Positions 11,213-22,225 of a stretch of 64,000 bases of DNA are shown here, in pieces (position 1 is the stretch's first letter; each line of letters starts with the position of its first letter). The stretch is from Metellina segmentata (lineage: Eukaryota > Arthropoda > Arachnida > Araneae > Tetragnathidae), in NCBI GenBank assembly GCA_947359465.1, contig OX375877.1:25121235-25185234 (forward strand), in the 5' to 3' direction. The notes under the pieces were generated by a model. It saw nothing but the letters and a program-made list of their open reading frames with translations, was not told the origin of the DNA and searched no databases. Made by a program: the position numbers and the translations under genes.

Positions 11213-12260
11213 TCTGTACTATTATAAAAGGAAGTGTTTGTGTGTGGATTGCGTGTACTGTCTTGACGGTTCTATGGCACTAACAGTAATGGGATTTGGC
11301 ACACTGGTAGTCCGAATGTTTTGCAATTTTTGTACGAAGCCCGAATTTTAAAATTCAATCTAGAAAATTATAAAATTCAATCTAGAACATTTTAAAATTC
11401 GATCTATATAGAACATTTTAAAATTCAATCTAGAACATTTTAAAATTCAATCTAGAACATTTTAAAATTCGATCTAGAACATTTTAAAATTCGATATAGA
11501 ACATTTTAAAATTCGATCTAGAACATTTTAAAATTCGATCTAGAACATTTTAAAATTCGATCTAGAACATTTTAAAATTCGATCTAGAACATTTTAAAAT
11601 TCGATCTAGAACATTTTAAAATTCGATCTAGAACATTTTAAATTTCGATCTATAGAACATTTAAAAATTCGATCTAGAACATTTTAAAATTCGATCTATA
11701 GAACATTTTAAAATTCAATCTATAGAACATTTTAAAATTCAATCTAGAACATTTTCAAATTCAATCTAGAACATTTTAAAATTCAATCTAGAACATTTTA
11801 AAATTTGATCGAGAACATTTTAAAATTCAATCTAGAACATTTTAAAATTTATTTAATGAAATATTTAATTGTTATTGTATTCCTTGGAATGGCAACAGCA
11901 TAAAAATCACAGATTCTAAATTTATTTTTCCGTGTTTCCGTTTGAACGCTTCCAGCCGAAGAACAAAACAAATCAAAAGTTTTAACTGTGGTTATGTAGT
12001 TCTTTCTTCTATCTCCTAGATCGTTAAAGATAGAGTAAAAATTTCAACGGTTTTTAAATCTGCGGAAAATTTCACATTAGATCGATACCTAAAAATATGA
12101 TTATTCTTAAACAAATAATTACAATACGAACGCCGCCGCGATGAATGACCTTCGTTTGATTTGAGAATAATTCATTTTGATTTCCTGAGAATCGGATTTG
12201 AGCGTTGATGATCGAGTAGTGACCACACCTGGCTCCACGAAAAGAACTGTCACGGGCAAT
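11213..12260 (+). mobile_element. Helitron-like element with 22-bp satellite inside
   Basis: It starts A|TCTGTACTATTATAAAAGG at 11213, matching the 5' ends at 3358 and 5039 in reverse. It contains a 22-bp array, then an inverted copy of the 136-bp unit of the 3.5-kb element (near 12000-12100). The 3' region has the GTCACGGGCAATCCG word near 12250 but no terminal CTAG; it runs straight into a retroelement relic, so the 3' end is truncated or was lost in a rearrangement. Confidence 0.6.
11337..11862. repeat. 22-bp satellite array, about 23 copies
   Basis: The monomer is close to GAACATTTTAAAATTCGATC plus TA. Copies vary between TTCGATC and TTCAATC and in occasional extra TA. The monomer contains the self-complementary word TTTTAAAA. 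The region is highly regular from 11420 to 11860 and lies inside the Helitron-like element. Confidence 0.93.
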
Positions 12261-12269
12261 CCGTTGACT

Positions 12270-12945
12270 TTAATGAAATCCAAGACTAAGAGGGGAGAAG
12301 AATGAATCTCCTCCCAGACGAGTCCCAAACAGTTCAAAATGTGTTCAGGCGAAGCTTGATGTCTCTGGCATCTAGGGCAAATCGGGTAGATCTTGTTGCC
12401 CTCAGAATAAGTAAGGCATTTTATATGGCCACTAGCAAGTCGAGTGAGACAAGTACTGGACTACCTGTCGCAAGGAAGCGACAGGGAGAGTCCCGACTTT
12501 CTTCCTTTGTACCAGTGATGAAGGGGAGGCGTCAGCCACTTCGGTTTGATTTGGGCCTTTTTCTGCGAAAATAGTTCTAAAAAAGGGTTCTTCAATGAGG
12601 AGGGGACGGGATGACTTGACCAATTCATTTCCAGGAATATCAACGTGCGAGGGGATCCACTGAAAAGGAACATCATGCTGAGGGGAGATGGTCTTCAATT
12701 TTTGTTAGATGGATAAACTTGTTTTATCCCCTATGGAAGTCCAGTTTTTGAGATGTTGCATTGAGGTGCGGCTATCTGTAAGAATACAGATGTCGTCAAA
12801 GTTGCTTTCACTCATGATAGTCTCTAGTCCCACATCGATTGATGAAAGTTCGCTCTGGAAAACAGAGCAGAAGTCTGGGTTACGTTGTTTAACGTAGTAT
12901 TTGTCCCGAGGGGTTTCAATATATACTGTTCGTTCCTCTGTTTAG
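12270..12945 (-). pseudogene. Non-LTR retrotransposon RNase H domain relic
   Basis: Minus-strand translation gives, in order, FQSELSSIDVGLETI (conserved Glu), ICILTDSRTSMQHLKNW (catalytic TDS), an in-frame stop, then PFQWIPSHVDIPGNELV (the H-x4-GNE signature of retroelement RNase H), and a Cys-rich tail CPRCQ...SPEHILNCLG. This is the C-terminal end of the ORF2 protein of a Jockey/R1-like non-LTR element. No reverse transcriptase is attached, and stops and frame changes show it is dead. It abuts a Helitron-like 3' region on its 3' side. Confidence 0.75.
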
Positions 12946-13158
12946 AAGAGTTACTTTTCATTTGCCAAAAATCCACTCTCCATTTCAATGTAACTCACGA
13001 CGTTACATTGGATTATGAATAACCGAATACCCATAACGTCTGAAGATCAAACATACATTTCATGTATTATTATTTCGTCCATTCTCTTAAGTTATAAAAT
13101 TATTTGCTGTTTTATGTTCTTTATATTGTTGAGGTGCATGCCTGTCTATTTTATTCAG

Positions 13159-13475
13159 GTGGTTGTGCTCTATATCATCCCTGGGAGGCTCTCGTTGTTG
13201 GTGCTATTGGAGCTTTACTAGCGAACTGTGCTGTACCCTTGCTGGACAAGCTCCACATTGACGACCCCGTGGGGGCAATCGCTGTCCACGGGGCAGGGTC
13301 GGTGTGGGGCATGCTGGCGGTGGGCCTCTTCGTGGAGAGGGACACCCTCATGGAGTTGAGCAACGGACTGACCGGCCTGTTTAGGGGTGGAGGCTGGAAG
13401 CTTCTGGGGGTGCAACTTCTGGCAGTGGTGGTTGTGACCACCTGGAGCATGATCATGACTTTTATATTGCTTTTT
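13159..13475 (+). CDS. Amt: Ammonium transporter, main pore exon
   Basis: The 317-base exon follows TTATTTTATTCAG and ends before GTGAGTG, phase 0. It begins GCALYHPWEALVVGAIGALL and contains HIDDPVGAIAVHGAGSVWG, the most conserved stretch of Amt/MEP proteins. The histidine in AVHG matches the second of the paired pore histidines (H318 in E. coli AmtB numbering). A soluble loop (about 35 residues ending in LFRGGGWKLLG) and the last membrane helix LLAVVVVTTWSMIMTFILLF follow. GC content is clearly higher than in the surrounding DNA, as expected for coding sequence. The minus-strand frames here are shadows. Confidence 0.96.
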
Positions 13476-13789
13476 GTGAGTGTAATTCTTGGTTGATTCT
13501 GTGTATGAGTTGGTGTGATCTTAATTGATGAGTGTTAAGTGTTAATTCAAATCATAACTGTAGATTATTTAGTAGAAGACAGACTCTTTCCGTGATGGGA
13601 GCTCCAGGTAAGGAAAGTACTAATACTTTCAACTTTCTTCCACGATGTCAGGCCAATTGAACATTATTCATTATAGCATTACAAATGCAAAATTGTATAC
13701 CAATTGGCGATACCCTGGTATAGAACAAGAGTGGTTTCACGTTACACCTCACATACATACCATAGCATACCAATACAGATGGACTAACA

Positions 13790-14035
13790 TCCATGCTGTA
13801 TCTCGGATTTGAACCAGGAAGCTCTAACCCTGGGGTGTCCAACCTTTTACATACCATGCGCCAATTTTATTTCACATACGAGTTCAGATGCGCCATATGT
13901 CACGCACCTATTCTACCTTCTTACATTCAACATTGGGGTAGGATCTGCTTCACTTAGGGGAACATCCAATGCGCCACGTTTGGCGCATGCGCCACAGGTT
14001 GGCCACCCCTGCTCTAACCACTTGAACAATTGGTT
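13790..14035 (-). mobile_element. tRNA-like SINE head split by a hAT MITE
   Basis: With the inserted MITE (13830-14019 with one target copy) taken out, the minus strand reads CAATTGTTCAAGTGGTTAG, then GCTTCCTGGTTCAAATCCG and ATCCAT-type sequence near 13790. That is a box A-like and box B-like pair spaced as in the SINE heads elsewhere. The body beyond the head is not recognisable, so this is a solo head or a diverged copy. Confidence 0.45.
13830..14011. mobile_element. Short hAT MITE (182 bp)
   Basis: The ends are CTGGGGTGTCCAACC and GGTTGGCCACCCCTG, inverted with few mismatches. The 8-bp CTCTAACC is repeated at 13822-13829 and 14012-14019. The interior contains ATGCGCC/GGCGCAT words. It is non-coding and lies in an Amt intron. 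Confidence 0.85.
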
Positions 14036-14723
14036 AGCATTCCTTAAACACAGTTTTGTTGATTTTTTGTAGTATAATTTACTTTATGTAAAATTAATAA
14101 TAATATTTTTTTTTTCTTTAAGGTTTTTTCAATTTTATTCAGCTTTTTTATATTACACTAAAAAAAAGATATATATGAAACCTAAATATAAATATAAAAT
14201 CGTTGTTTCTTAGAAGCGTAGTGAAGTTCTTGACTGGCCACTTTTCTAAGGGATTAGTTGATTATGTTGCTAGTCCTCGGTAGTTGTTGCAAATGTTGCC
14301 TAAAGCAAATTCTGCCTCACCTGTTCTTTTTGATAGTGTACTTCAAATAGCTAATCTATAATAGACCGGACATAAATACACACAGTATTATTTAAGTTAC
14401 TATACTTGATGACAGTAAGCTAAGTGAATAAGGGATTAAGTTGATGAGATGCGACACCAATTGTTATATAGTGAGATATTTACTGATAATTACGTACTAA
14501 GAGTTATTATGTTACAAGTATGTCAGAAAATAAAAATAGGAAAACATAAATGAAAGCTTGTTTGGGCACGCGTCGGACTTGGTGATGCATCAGGCATTTT
14601 GGTGGATTCAAAGGATTTGGTGGTCTCTACCTTCTGCACGACCTTGCTTTATGTTTCATAATCGAGTATTTTTATTACATCATCCATAATGTAACATTTT
14701 AAGTTCCTATGTTTTCATTTCAG

Positions 14724-15119
14724 ATCATAAACAAGTTTGTTCCTATCCGCATGACCCCCGAGGAAGAAAAGGCCGGGGCTGATCTGGTGGAGCACAATAT
14801 CCGCTACGATTACGATCCTGCCACCAGCCGGTATCCCAAACTGGACATCGCCACCATAAACACCATAAGACTGTACATGGAATCCGCATCCCAGCTGCAG
14901 AACCACCACACCAGAGGGGGAAGGCCTCCAGAAAAACTGAGCTCCGGTACCCAGACTGACAATCCACCCCCCTTAACGCATTCGGTCGAAGACTCGTCTT
15001 CGGGTTGCACAGTGGTTCTTCCAACAGACATGATGGTCGTTCGCACAGACAGAGACGTCTTCACCGCCTGGATGTCCGACGACGAGAAGAACATGATCGC
15101 GAAAAGGTTGCCCAAGTGA
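14724..15119 (+). CDS. Amt: Ammonium transporter, last coding exon
   Basis: The exon follows ATGTTTTCATTTCAG, phase 0, and ends at TGA (15117-15119). It starts IINKFVPIRMTPEEEKAGAD then LVEHNIRYDYD, matching the end of the last helix and the conserved start of the cytoplasmic tail (R-x-S/T-x-E-E-E-x-x-G-x-D-x-x-EH). The remaining 90 residues are a polar, Pro/Ser/Thr-rich tail specific to this protein, with SDDEKNMIAKRLPK at the end. The tail of this family regulates gating in several organisms; nothing here shows that directly. The stop codon is the first of several similar repeats (see 15098-15430). Confidence 0.95.
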   Translation: MINKFVPIRMTPEEEKAGADLVEHNIRYDYDPATSRYPKLDIATINTIRLYMESASQLQNHHTRGGRPPEKLSSGTQTDNPPPLTHSVEDSSSGCTVVLPTDMMVVRTDRDVFTAWMSDDEKNMIAKRLPK

Positions 15120-15430
15120 CGACAGTTTGTTTGTGGATGTGGTTATGTCCAATGTCCAGTTCAAAACCTACTGAACGTGGTTGCGAAAAGGTGAAAAGGT
15201 TACTGGAATGACGGCATAGATTGGGTATAATTGGTGGATGTGGTTCTGACTTCAGATTCAAAGTCCAGTTCAGAGCGTGCTGAACAAGGTTGGCGATGTG
15301 ACGACAGGTGCGACTGTAGACGTGGTTCTCTCTAAGATTCAACGTCCAATTTGAAGCATATTGAACATGGTGGCAAAAGGGGTGCTGAAGTGACGACATT
15401 GTTTGTGGACGTTGTTCTGTCTTCAGATCC
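15098..15430 (+). repeat. Amt: Degenerate tandem array across the Amt stop codon and 3' UTR
   Basis: About four imperfect units of roughly 80-100 bp start with AAAAGGTTGCCCAAGTGACG, AAAAGGTTACTGGAATGACG, CAAGGTTGGCGATGTGACG and AAAAGGGGTGCTGAAGTGACG (about 15100, 15191, 15281 and 15373). Each continues through a TGTGGA(T/C)GTGGTT word and a TCCAGTTC/TCCAATTT word. The first unit holds the last codons and the TGA of the transporter. The array is therefore probably transcribed 3' UTR that grew from, or was captured by, the end of the coding region. Confidence 0.7.
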
Positions 15431-15722
15431 AAGATTTTAAATCTATATAAATGGTTAGGAAGTGCTCACTTGCATGGTTACCTTCAGATTCAATGGCCAA
15501 TCGGCATAAAAACGATTATTGAGACTACTTTGCCAATGAAAATTTGTCTCGCACTTGTCCCGACAATGTCTATCAAACCTATTCGGATGTTCCATTATTC
15601 AAGATGGTCGGTCTTTCACGTGTTATAATTTGTACCTTGAAGAAACACAAACAAAGAAACACAAGAATATTATTTGTTTAATCAATATTTTACAGGCAAG
15701 CAGCCTCAAAGCATAATGGAAA

Positions 15723-15728
15723 AATAAA
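15723..15728 (+). terminator. Possible polyadenylation signal for Amt
   Basis: First AATAAA hexamer downstream of the stop codon (604 bases). Another lies at 16037-16042. In AT-rich DNA such hexamers are common, so only position supports it. Confidence 0.25.
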
Positions 15729-15999
15729 TCAGGAATACACTGTCCCCTTCTAAGTTTTATTAAATTGATATTTATATCCACAAAAAGGGAAGTACATAAT
15801 CTGAAATTCGTGGTACCTGGAAATAATCAAAAGTGCATCGAAGTGCTTGTAAAGTACCACAGTAACTGGAATGATGAAAAAAAAGCATTGATGATAATAT
15901 AGAAGACACGTGACACTTTTCCATCCGTTGATTACAATAAAGATTACTAAAAGAAGCGAGAAGAATTTATGAAGGTGACCAAAAGGTGGCATATATATG

Positions 16000-18850
16000 T
16001 ATAAATTAAACTATAAAATGTATTATTATTTTGATAAATAAATGTTCAAGATTTAGTTTTTGTGTATTAGCAATAATTTAAAAGTAGTTAGAATTCTAGA
16101 AACAGTAATGGTCTTTCTCATAAAGTGAAATAAATTTTCATATTTGAAAACATTTCGCTTTTAAGGATATTATAATCATGAATTCATATTTTTAAGGTTT
16201 CGCAAATGTTATTTGAATACTGTCTCACTCAAAGCAGATGAGAAAATTCGTTTGGTATACCTAATAATAGAAAAACGTATGTGTTTGAAACGACTTAAAA
16301 TTATTTTTAGATTAATGTTAAAAGGTTTCGTTTTCCGAATAAAAATATTTTAGAATATACCACTCTAGGTTGCAGGAATTGTACAACGTTTCAATGAATC
16401 TTGGTAAAATCTAAAAATCTAAATATTTTAACGTTACATGTTTGAGAAAAAGTTAGAATTTCACATTTGAAATTTACCAGTCTTAACGACATTGTAACAG
16501 TTTGGAAACCTATTTCATAGATGTTAGAATACTTTTGACAAGTATTTTTTAGTAAAACACAAACTGATAAGTTTTCTAAGGAGTTTAATAGGTCATCGAA
16601 AAATGACAAGACATAATACATGTTGAAATAATAAGGATTTATTCCATATTCTTTTCAACATTCAAATTATTCACAGATTCTTTTTAAGAGCAATAGTTAT
16701 GTTGCATTAATTCATGCGTGTTATAAAAAGTGGATTTAATTTGGAACTATCAGAAATAAATTATTTTCTGTCTCGTGCAAAGCATTATAAGTTTTGATTA
16801 TAAGTTACTCGAGAATTTGTGAATGTTATATTTTTATTCTATGCAAATTGAATTTTATTTCCGAAATTCAACGCTAAATCAGAGCAAAGGATGAGTGAAT
16901 TTACATGCATTGACCAAACATGAAATTTTTGTAGTCAATTTTAGATTTTTGAATACATTTTGACAAGCGATTTATTGATAAAACACAAAAAATACACTGC
17001 TGGCCACCGTAAATGCAACACCCTGAAGAAAGCATGCAAATAATATGAAATTTACGACATGCATTAGCAGAGGTGAGATATGCAAATGATTAGAATTTCA
17101 GTGCAGACGCACATCACGCGCGCCTGTGGCGCCACTTCAAAGCGCTATTTAAGGCTTGGAGATTTCGACTATTTCAAGTACGGCAATTGTGTTTTTCTTG
17201 TGGTTTAAAAAAAAAACCGATCAATTATACCTCGTAGAAAACAGCGATCATCTTTTGATCAAGTATCCGAGTTCGACAGAGGAAGGATAGTGGCCTACCG
17301 AGATTGTGGATTATCTTTCAGGGAAATCGGTAGTCGTGTTGGACGAAACCAAACAACTGTAATGCGGATATGTGATCGTTGGATGCAGGAGGATACAACA
17401 GACCGACGTGTTCGATCGCATCCACCTCAGTGCACCACTTCACGTGATGACAGGCATATTGTGCGTATGGCAGTGACGGATCGCTCAACCACATCACGAA
17501 CCATAGCACAGCACATTCAGTCTGTAACGCATCATCCAGTGTCGACGCCGTTTACAGCAGAGTGGTCTGTCCGCAAGACGTCCATTGCTTCGTCTACCCT
17601 TGACGCAGAACCACAGACATCTCCGCCGCCAATGGTGCGATGAAAGAAGGACGTGGACGGTAGAATGGAATTAAATTGTCTTTACTGATGAGTCACGCTT
17701 CTGTCTGCAACACCACGATGGTCGGATTCGAGTCTGGAGACACCGTGGAGAGAGGATGCTGAACAGCTGCGTTATGCACTGCCACACTGGTCCTGCACCG
17801 GGTATTATGGTATGGGGCGGTATTGGATATCACTCTCGCACTCCTCTAGTACGCATTGCCGGTATTTAAACAGCCAGTGCTACATCTCCGAGGTGTTGGA
17901 GCCAGTTGTCCTTCCTTACCTTCAGGGCTTGCCCACAGTCCTATTTCAACAGGATAATGCGCGACCATACGTGGCACGCATTGTCCAAGGGTTCTTGGTC
18001 AATCGCCAGATTGAATTGCCTCCCTGGCCAGCTCGCTCTCCGGATCTTTCGCCGATAGAAAACATGTGGTCCATGGTTGCTCAACGATTGACCCAGATTA
18101 CATCCCCATCTGCCACACCAGATCAGCTTTGGCAACGTGTGGAAGCTGCTTGGTCTGCTGTACCACAAGAGCACATCCAAAGTCTCTTTGAATCAATGCT
18201 GAGGCGTGTGGCAGCGGTGATCTCCAACAATGGCGTCTACTCTGGCAAACACTACTGGCGTCTACTGGTGAACAAACTATAGTATTTTATAATACATTTT
18301 TAAACATTCGAAATACTGACAGAATTCAATTTTGAGCAGTAATAGTTAAAATAATGTTTTCATATACCATAAAAATTTATTTTTTGAAACTATGGAAAGC
18401 AAATTTTTTTTGTCTCATCCAAACTATTACAGAAACTCTAAAATTTTTATTTTTATTCTCTTCAAAAGCATTTTCTTTCCGAAATTCGACACTAAATCAC
18501 AGAGCAGTAAATTTTCCCATCTTAACCAATATATGAAACTTCGAATGCCAATTTTAGATGTCTGGATACAGTTCACAAGTTATCTATCATTAAAACAATA
18601 TATAGTAGGCTGTTTGAGTGCATAATGTCAAAAGAAGCGTAGTAATTTTTGTGTTAACATACAAAATATTCGCAGAATTTATTTCTGAGTAGAAATAGAC
18701 AATTTGGAAGCTATGAAAAACAAATTATATTTTTTATCTCACCCAAGCAATTAGTAATTTGAGTGTATTATATTTTTTATTCCAAGTAAAAAGCATTACT
18801 TTTCCGAGATTCGACGATAAATCACACAGCGACGAATGAGCGTATATTAT
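16000..18850. repeat. Degenerate repeat of about 320 bp around a Tc1 insertion
   Basis: The marker CCGA(A/G)ATTC(A/G)AC followed by TAAATCA and AGAGCA/CAGCGA recurs near 16860, 18478 and 18797, and the marker TTGACAAG...ATTGATAAAACAC (or related) near 16970 and 18580. Removing the Tc1 copy at 16995 leaves a spacing of about 320 bp. Earlier, weaker units seem present from about 16250. The repeat is non-coding. Confidence 0.55.
16995..18282 (+). mobile_element. Tc1-like element, 3'-truncated, transposase pseudogene
   Basis: The left terminal repeat CACTGCTGGCCACCGTAAAT follows TA (16993-16994). No matching right repeat exists; the copy at 60101 shows what is missing. The transposase frame opens at 17227 with PRRKQRSSFDQVSEFDRGR, but the start codon has become ATA. 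Two helix-turn-helix motifs follow (SFREIGSRVGRNQTTVMRI). A small deletion near 17546 shifts the frame, and the catalytic part resumes (TDESRF near 17690, QQDNARPYVARI near 17955, SPDLSPIENMW near 18050), so D, D and E are kept while the protein cannot be made whole. Confidence 0.88.
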
Positions 18851-20572
18851 TCATTCAAAGTAAATCATCTGTTGAAACACGATACCTAACAGGATTGATG
18901 ACCTAAAAATACTCGTTGAATTATTTATAGATGAATATCATTTTTAATCATTCCATTTCAGAGTTGTGTTTGTTGAACAATTCTTATTTCATAGAAAACT
19001 TGAGTTTCCACATAGATTTAAAAACAAATTTAAGGAACAAAAATACAATTTTTCGCAATGAAACGAAATGTCAGATTGATTGAACATGCTGTAGTCATGA
19101 ATACTGTAACTGCAGCAAACGTCTCATTCAACACCTCCAGATTCCGTAAGTCTAGTCATTCATAGTTAAATTGACATTACATTTTTGTGGCAGACTTCTC
19201 TTTAACTTTAAATTATATAAATGGTTTAAATTTCATTAAATATATCTATCGCGGATGAGTTTTACCGTCCTTTGGTTTTGATGCATTGAAGGCGAGGGTT
19301 CTCATCATCTTTAACAATTTTGATCTAGATTTAACAATTTACAGATATAATTATATACAAAGAAAGTGAAAAGAATTAACTGTCTGTTCCTGCAAACTAC
19401 ATCTTCATCTTTCTCTGACTCTGATTCTTGTCCTGCGTAGGTGTTTTAGCCACGAGTTCTGGCTAGATTATCATTGGTTTGATTTCCTCCAATGGCTGGC
19501 CTACTCATAGGTATTTCGTTGTTGCTAGGGTCTGGATTCAGTAGATGATGTAATAATGGCAATGGTTGCGTTTCTTGTTGTTGACATGGCTGACGTAAGA
19601 GTCTTCTTGATTACGTATTTCGTCATACTAATTAGCACAACTCGTAACTCCTATACGTTAACAGAGGAATTACGAGTTTTGCTAATTAGCATGACTATAT
19701 GGATTTAATAACTTGGAATTTTATTCTGAAGGAAACTAATATATATAATTAAGCCTTGTCTAATTAATAGTACCTTCCATAAAGTCAATTACCGTCTATC
19801 GACTTATGTAAAAAAAGATAAAATATATAGCTTTTGCAGGGAAACAGGAGCGTACAGGAATAATTTCTAAACAGGGGAACATTAGCATACAAGAATAATC
19901 TCTAAACAAGGGAACGTACTCGGGAAATAAATTAAGATGATGCCTGATTTTTTCTCTCGGCTTTCTATTCCTATCAAAAGTCCATAATACTAAATAAACA
20001 TAACGTTTGATTGTTTTCAGACTAAATTGACATTTCAGGATTGACTGTTTTCAGACATAGTTGACCGTAACATAAATAACTCTTTTCAGACATTTTAGTC
20101 TTGTAGTTTACTAGTATGATAGTGATAAACAAATACTTTGATTAAATTGGCTTCAGAATACATCTTTGATTGCTTTTAATATTTAAAATATTTCGAAAAG
20201 GACTCAACAAGGGCCCTTCTAAATCTTTCGTGCCTGGTCATCATGTCTAGGCGAATGGACAAGAGATTTTCCACGCCTCGTCCAATACCGTTTAGACACC
20301 CTAGAGCATCTGGATTCCTTCCTTACATTAGACACTGAGCTATTACCAATACCAACTGAGCATTTTGTTTGCAAACATATTTGACTACTTTCAGACCAGT
20401 TCATTAATTTTTCTACGTAACCCTCAAAGATGTTTCGACGGTACATTTCGTTCATCAATAGCTGACCAATTTTGCTAAAGACGATTTATTTCGTCGATAT
20501 ATTGCCTAAGCTTTCCTAATGACGAGATCAAGCTCTGGTCAGTTTTTCTAATGACTAGACATTTCGTCCATA
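18851..20572. other. Intergenic, AT-rich, no gene recognised
   Basis: Apart from the hairpin at 19622-19695, nothing was recognised. A GACGAGATCAAG word at about 20521 recurs at 24463, suggesting an old dispersed repeat just left of the MITE at 20573. Confidence 0.35.
19622..19695. repeat. Long imperfect hairpin, 31-bp arms
   Basis: The left arm contains CTAATTAGCACAACTCGTAA and the right arm the complement of CTAATTAGCAAAACTCGTAA. Arms 19622-19652 and 19665-19695 pair with about three mismatches across a 12-base loop. No target duplication or promoter context was seen; it may be a small foldback element. Confidence 0.75.
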
Positions 20573-20827
20573 TATCGCACCCCGGCAAGAAAAGTGACAC
20601 TAGTCAAAAAATGAAAATTTTGATGTTATGTCATTGAAAAATATGTATGAGGTGCCCCAGCGTGTTATATTACTATTCTATAAAATACAATACCACCATA
20701 AATACTTACCTCAAATTTAAAAGAAGCTTATTCTATTTCAATATAAGTTTTATAGTATCCTTTAAGTTGATGTTTCTTAAATTCTGCAATTTAGAGTTGT
20801 GTCATTTTTTTTTGCCGGGGTGCGATA
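20573..20827. mobile_element. Tc1/mariner-type MITE (255 bp)
   Basis: The inverted ends are TATCGCACCCCGGCAAGAAA and, on the right, TTTTTGCCGGGGTGCGATA, with AGTGACAC/GTGTCATT continuing inwards. Each end is flanked by TA. The interior is AT-rich and non-coding. The TA duplication suggests Tc1/mariner; no parent element is visible in the window. Confidence 0.75.
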
Positions 20828-21012
20828 TAGTCAACTCTTTTCTAATAGTAATTTTCTTCTTCTTTCTACACCTCGTCGAGACGATCCATAGAAGAGTTAA
20901 GGGTTTTTGTAAAGTTTCGATTGACGTCAGTTAAACAAACTTCAGAGTTACCTTTTACACCATAATGAACATTATGGGGCCCTGGTGTTTCCATTCAGTC
21001 ACTTATCATATA

Positions 21013-22225
21013 CACTGACGAGCCAAAACATTATGACCATCCCCACATTTTTCAATGAACTCGTCTGGATGATGCGTAGGGCTCGTGATTAAGTGAGAAT
21101 GGTATTTAACTGCAACTGGAGAAGATAAGTAATCATTCTTGCACTTACTTTTGCGAGTGATGGGAAAGGCTGCTGATCTAAGCGAATTGGATAGAGGGCA
21201 GATCGTAATGGCCCGAAGACTCGGAACGAGTATCACCGAAACTACACGACTGGTAGGTTGTTCACGATCTGCCGTTGTTAGTATTCATGCAAAGTGGATA
21301 AATGACGGTGACACCAGCAGTAGACGCCAAGGTGTTGGTCGTCCACGCGTCATCAAAGAAAAAGGACGTCGGAGACTGTCCCGCTTGGTAAAGCAAAATC
21401 GACGCGAGACAGTGACTCAGCTGACAGCCCAATACAATGCAGGTCCAAGCTCAAGTGTATCGGAACACACAGTTCAGCGGACATTGTTGGATATGGGACT
21501 GTGCAGCAGACGTTCCACTCGTGTGCCTCTGTTGACCAAGTGTCATCGTCAATAACGCCTACAGTGGGCCCGGGACTATCGAGACTGGACCATGGATGAG
21601 TGGAAGAGAGTTGCCTGGTCAGTTAAATCCCGATTTCTCATTCATCACGTCGATGGTCGTGTCAGAGTATGCCGTCTGCCAGGCGAACAGTTGCTCCCAT
21701 CTTATACAGCAGGTCATACACAGGCTGGTGGTGGCGGTATTATGCTTTGGGGGACGTTCTCATGGTCGACTCGGGGACCCGTAGTTGTGGTAGAACATAC
21801 CATGAACGTTGCGAACTATCTGAACATCATTGCGGATCAGTTGCACCCTTACCTGGCGCCTGTCTTCCCAACTGGAAATGGAATCTTCCAGCAGTACAAC
21901 GTCCCATGTCACAAGGCTCTGATTGTGTTGGAGTGGATCGAGGAGCATACTGAAGAATTCCACTTAATATCCTGGCCACCTAACTCGCCGGATCTTCTTC
22001 CGATAGAGCACATCTGGGGTGTCATAGAGCGGCAGCTCAGAGCTCAAACGCCACCATGTCCGAATATCTCGACTTTGAATGACCGCTGCTTAGACATTTG
22101 GTACAACCAGTCATGTACCAAGAACTTGTGGCATCTATACCCAGGCGATTTGCAGCTGTTTTGCAGGCCAAAGGAGGCGCAACAAGTTATTGAGTAGGTG
22201 GTCATAACGTTTTGGCTCTTCAGTG
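21013..22225 (+). mobile_element. Complete but dead Tc1-like element
   Basis: The terminal repeats are CACTGACGAGCCAAAACATT and, on the right, AACGTTTTGGCTCTTCAGTG; TA precedes the left end. The transposase frame runs from 21160 ([20 protein letters not shown]) to 22197 and is interrupted by one in-frame TAA at 21553-21555 after KCHRQ. The usual SDESRF has become SVKSRF and the usual QQDNAPCH has become QQYNVPCH, so both catalytic aspartates are replaced; the glutamate in SPDLLPIEHIW is kept. The C-terminus is shifted or diverged. The element is close to full length (1.2 kb) but cannot encode an active enzyme. Confidence 0.9.

Noticed and set aside
11337..11862. 22-bp repeats as possible regulatory operators
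   Set aside because: Contiguous satellite without spacers, inside a Helitron-like element.
13175..13456. Minus-strand open frame opposite the Amt pore exon
   Set aside because: Shadow of a GC-rich coding exon; no motif of its own.
13580..13610. Possible extra Amt exon before GTAAGGAAAG
   Set aside because: The exons at 13159 and 14724 already join in phase and in the order expected for the family; an extra exon would interrupt the last helix.
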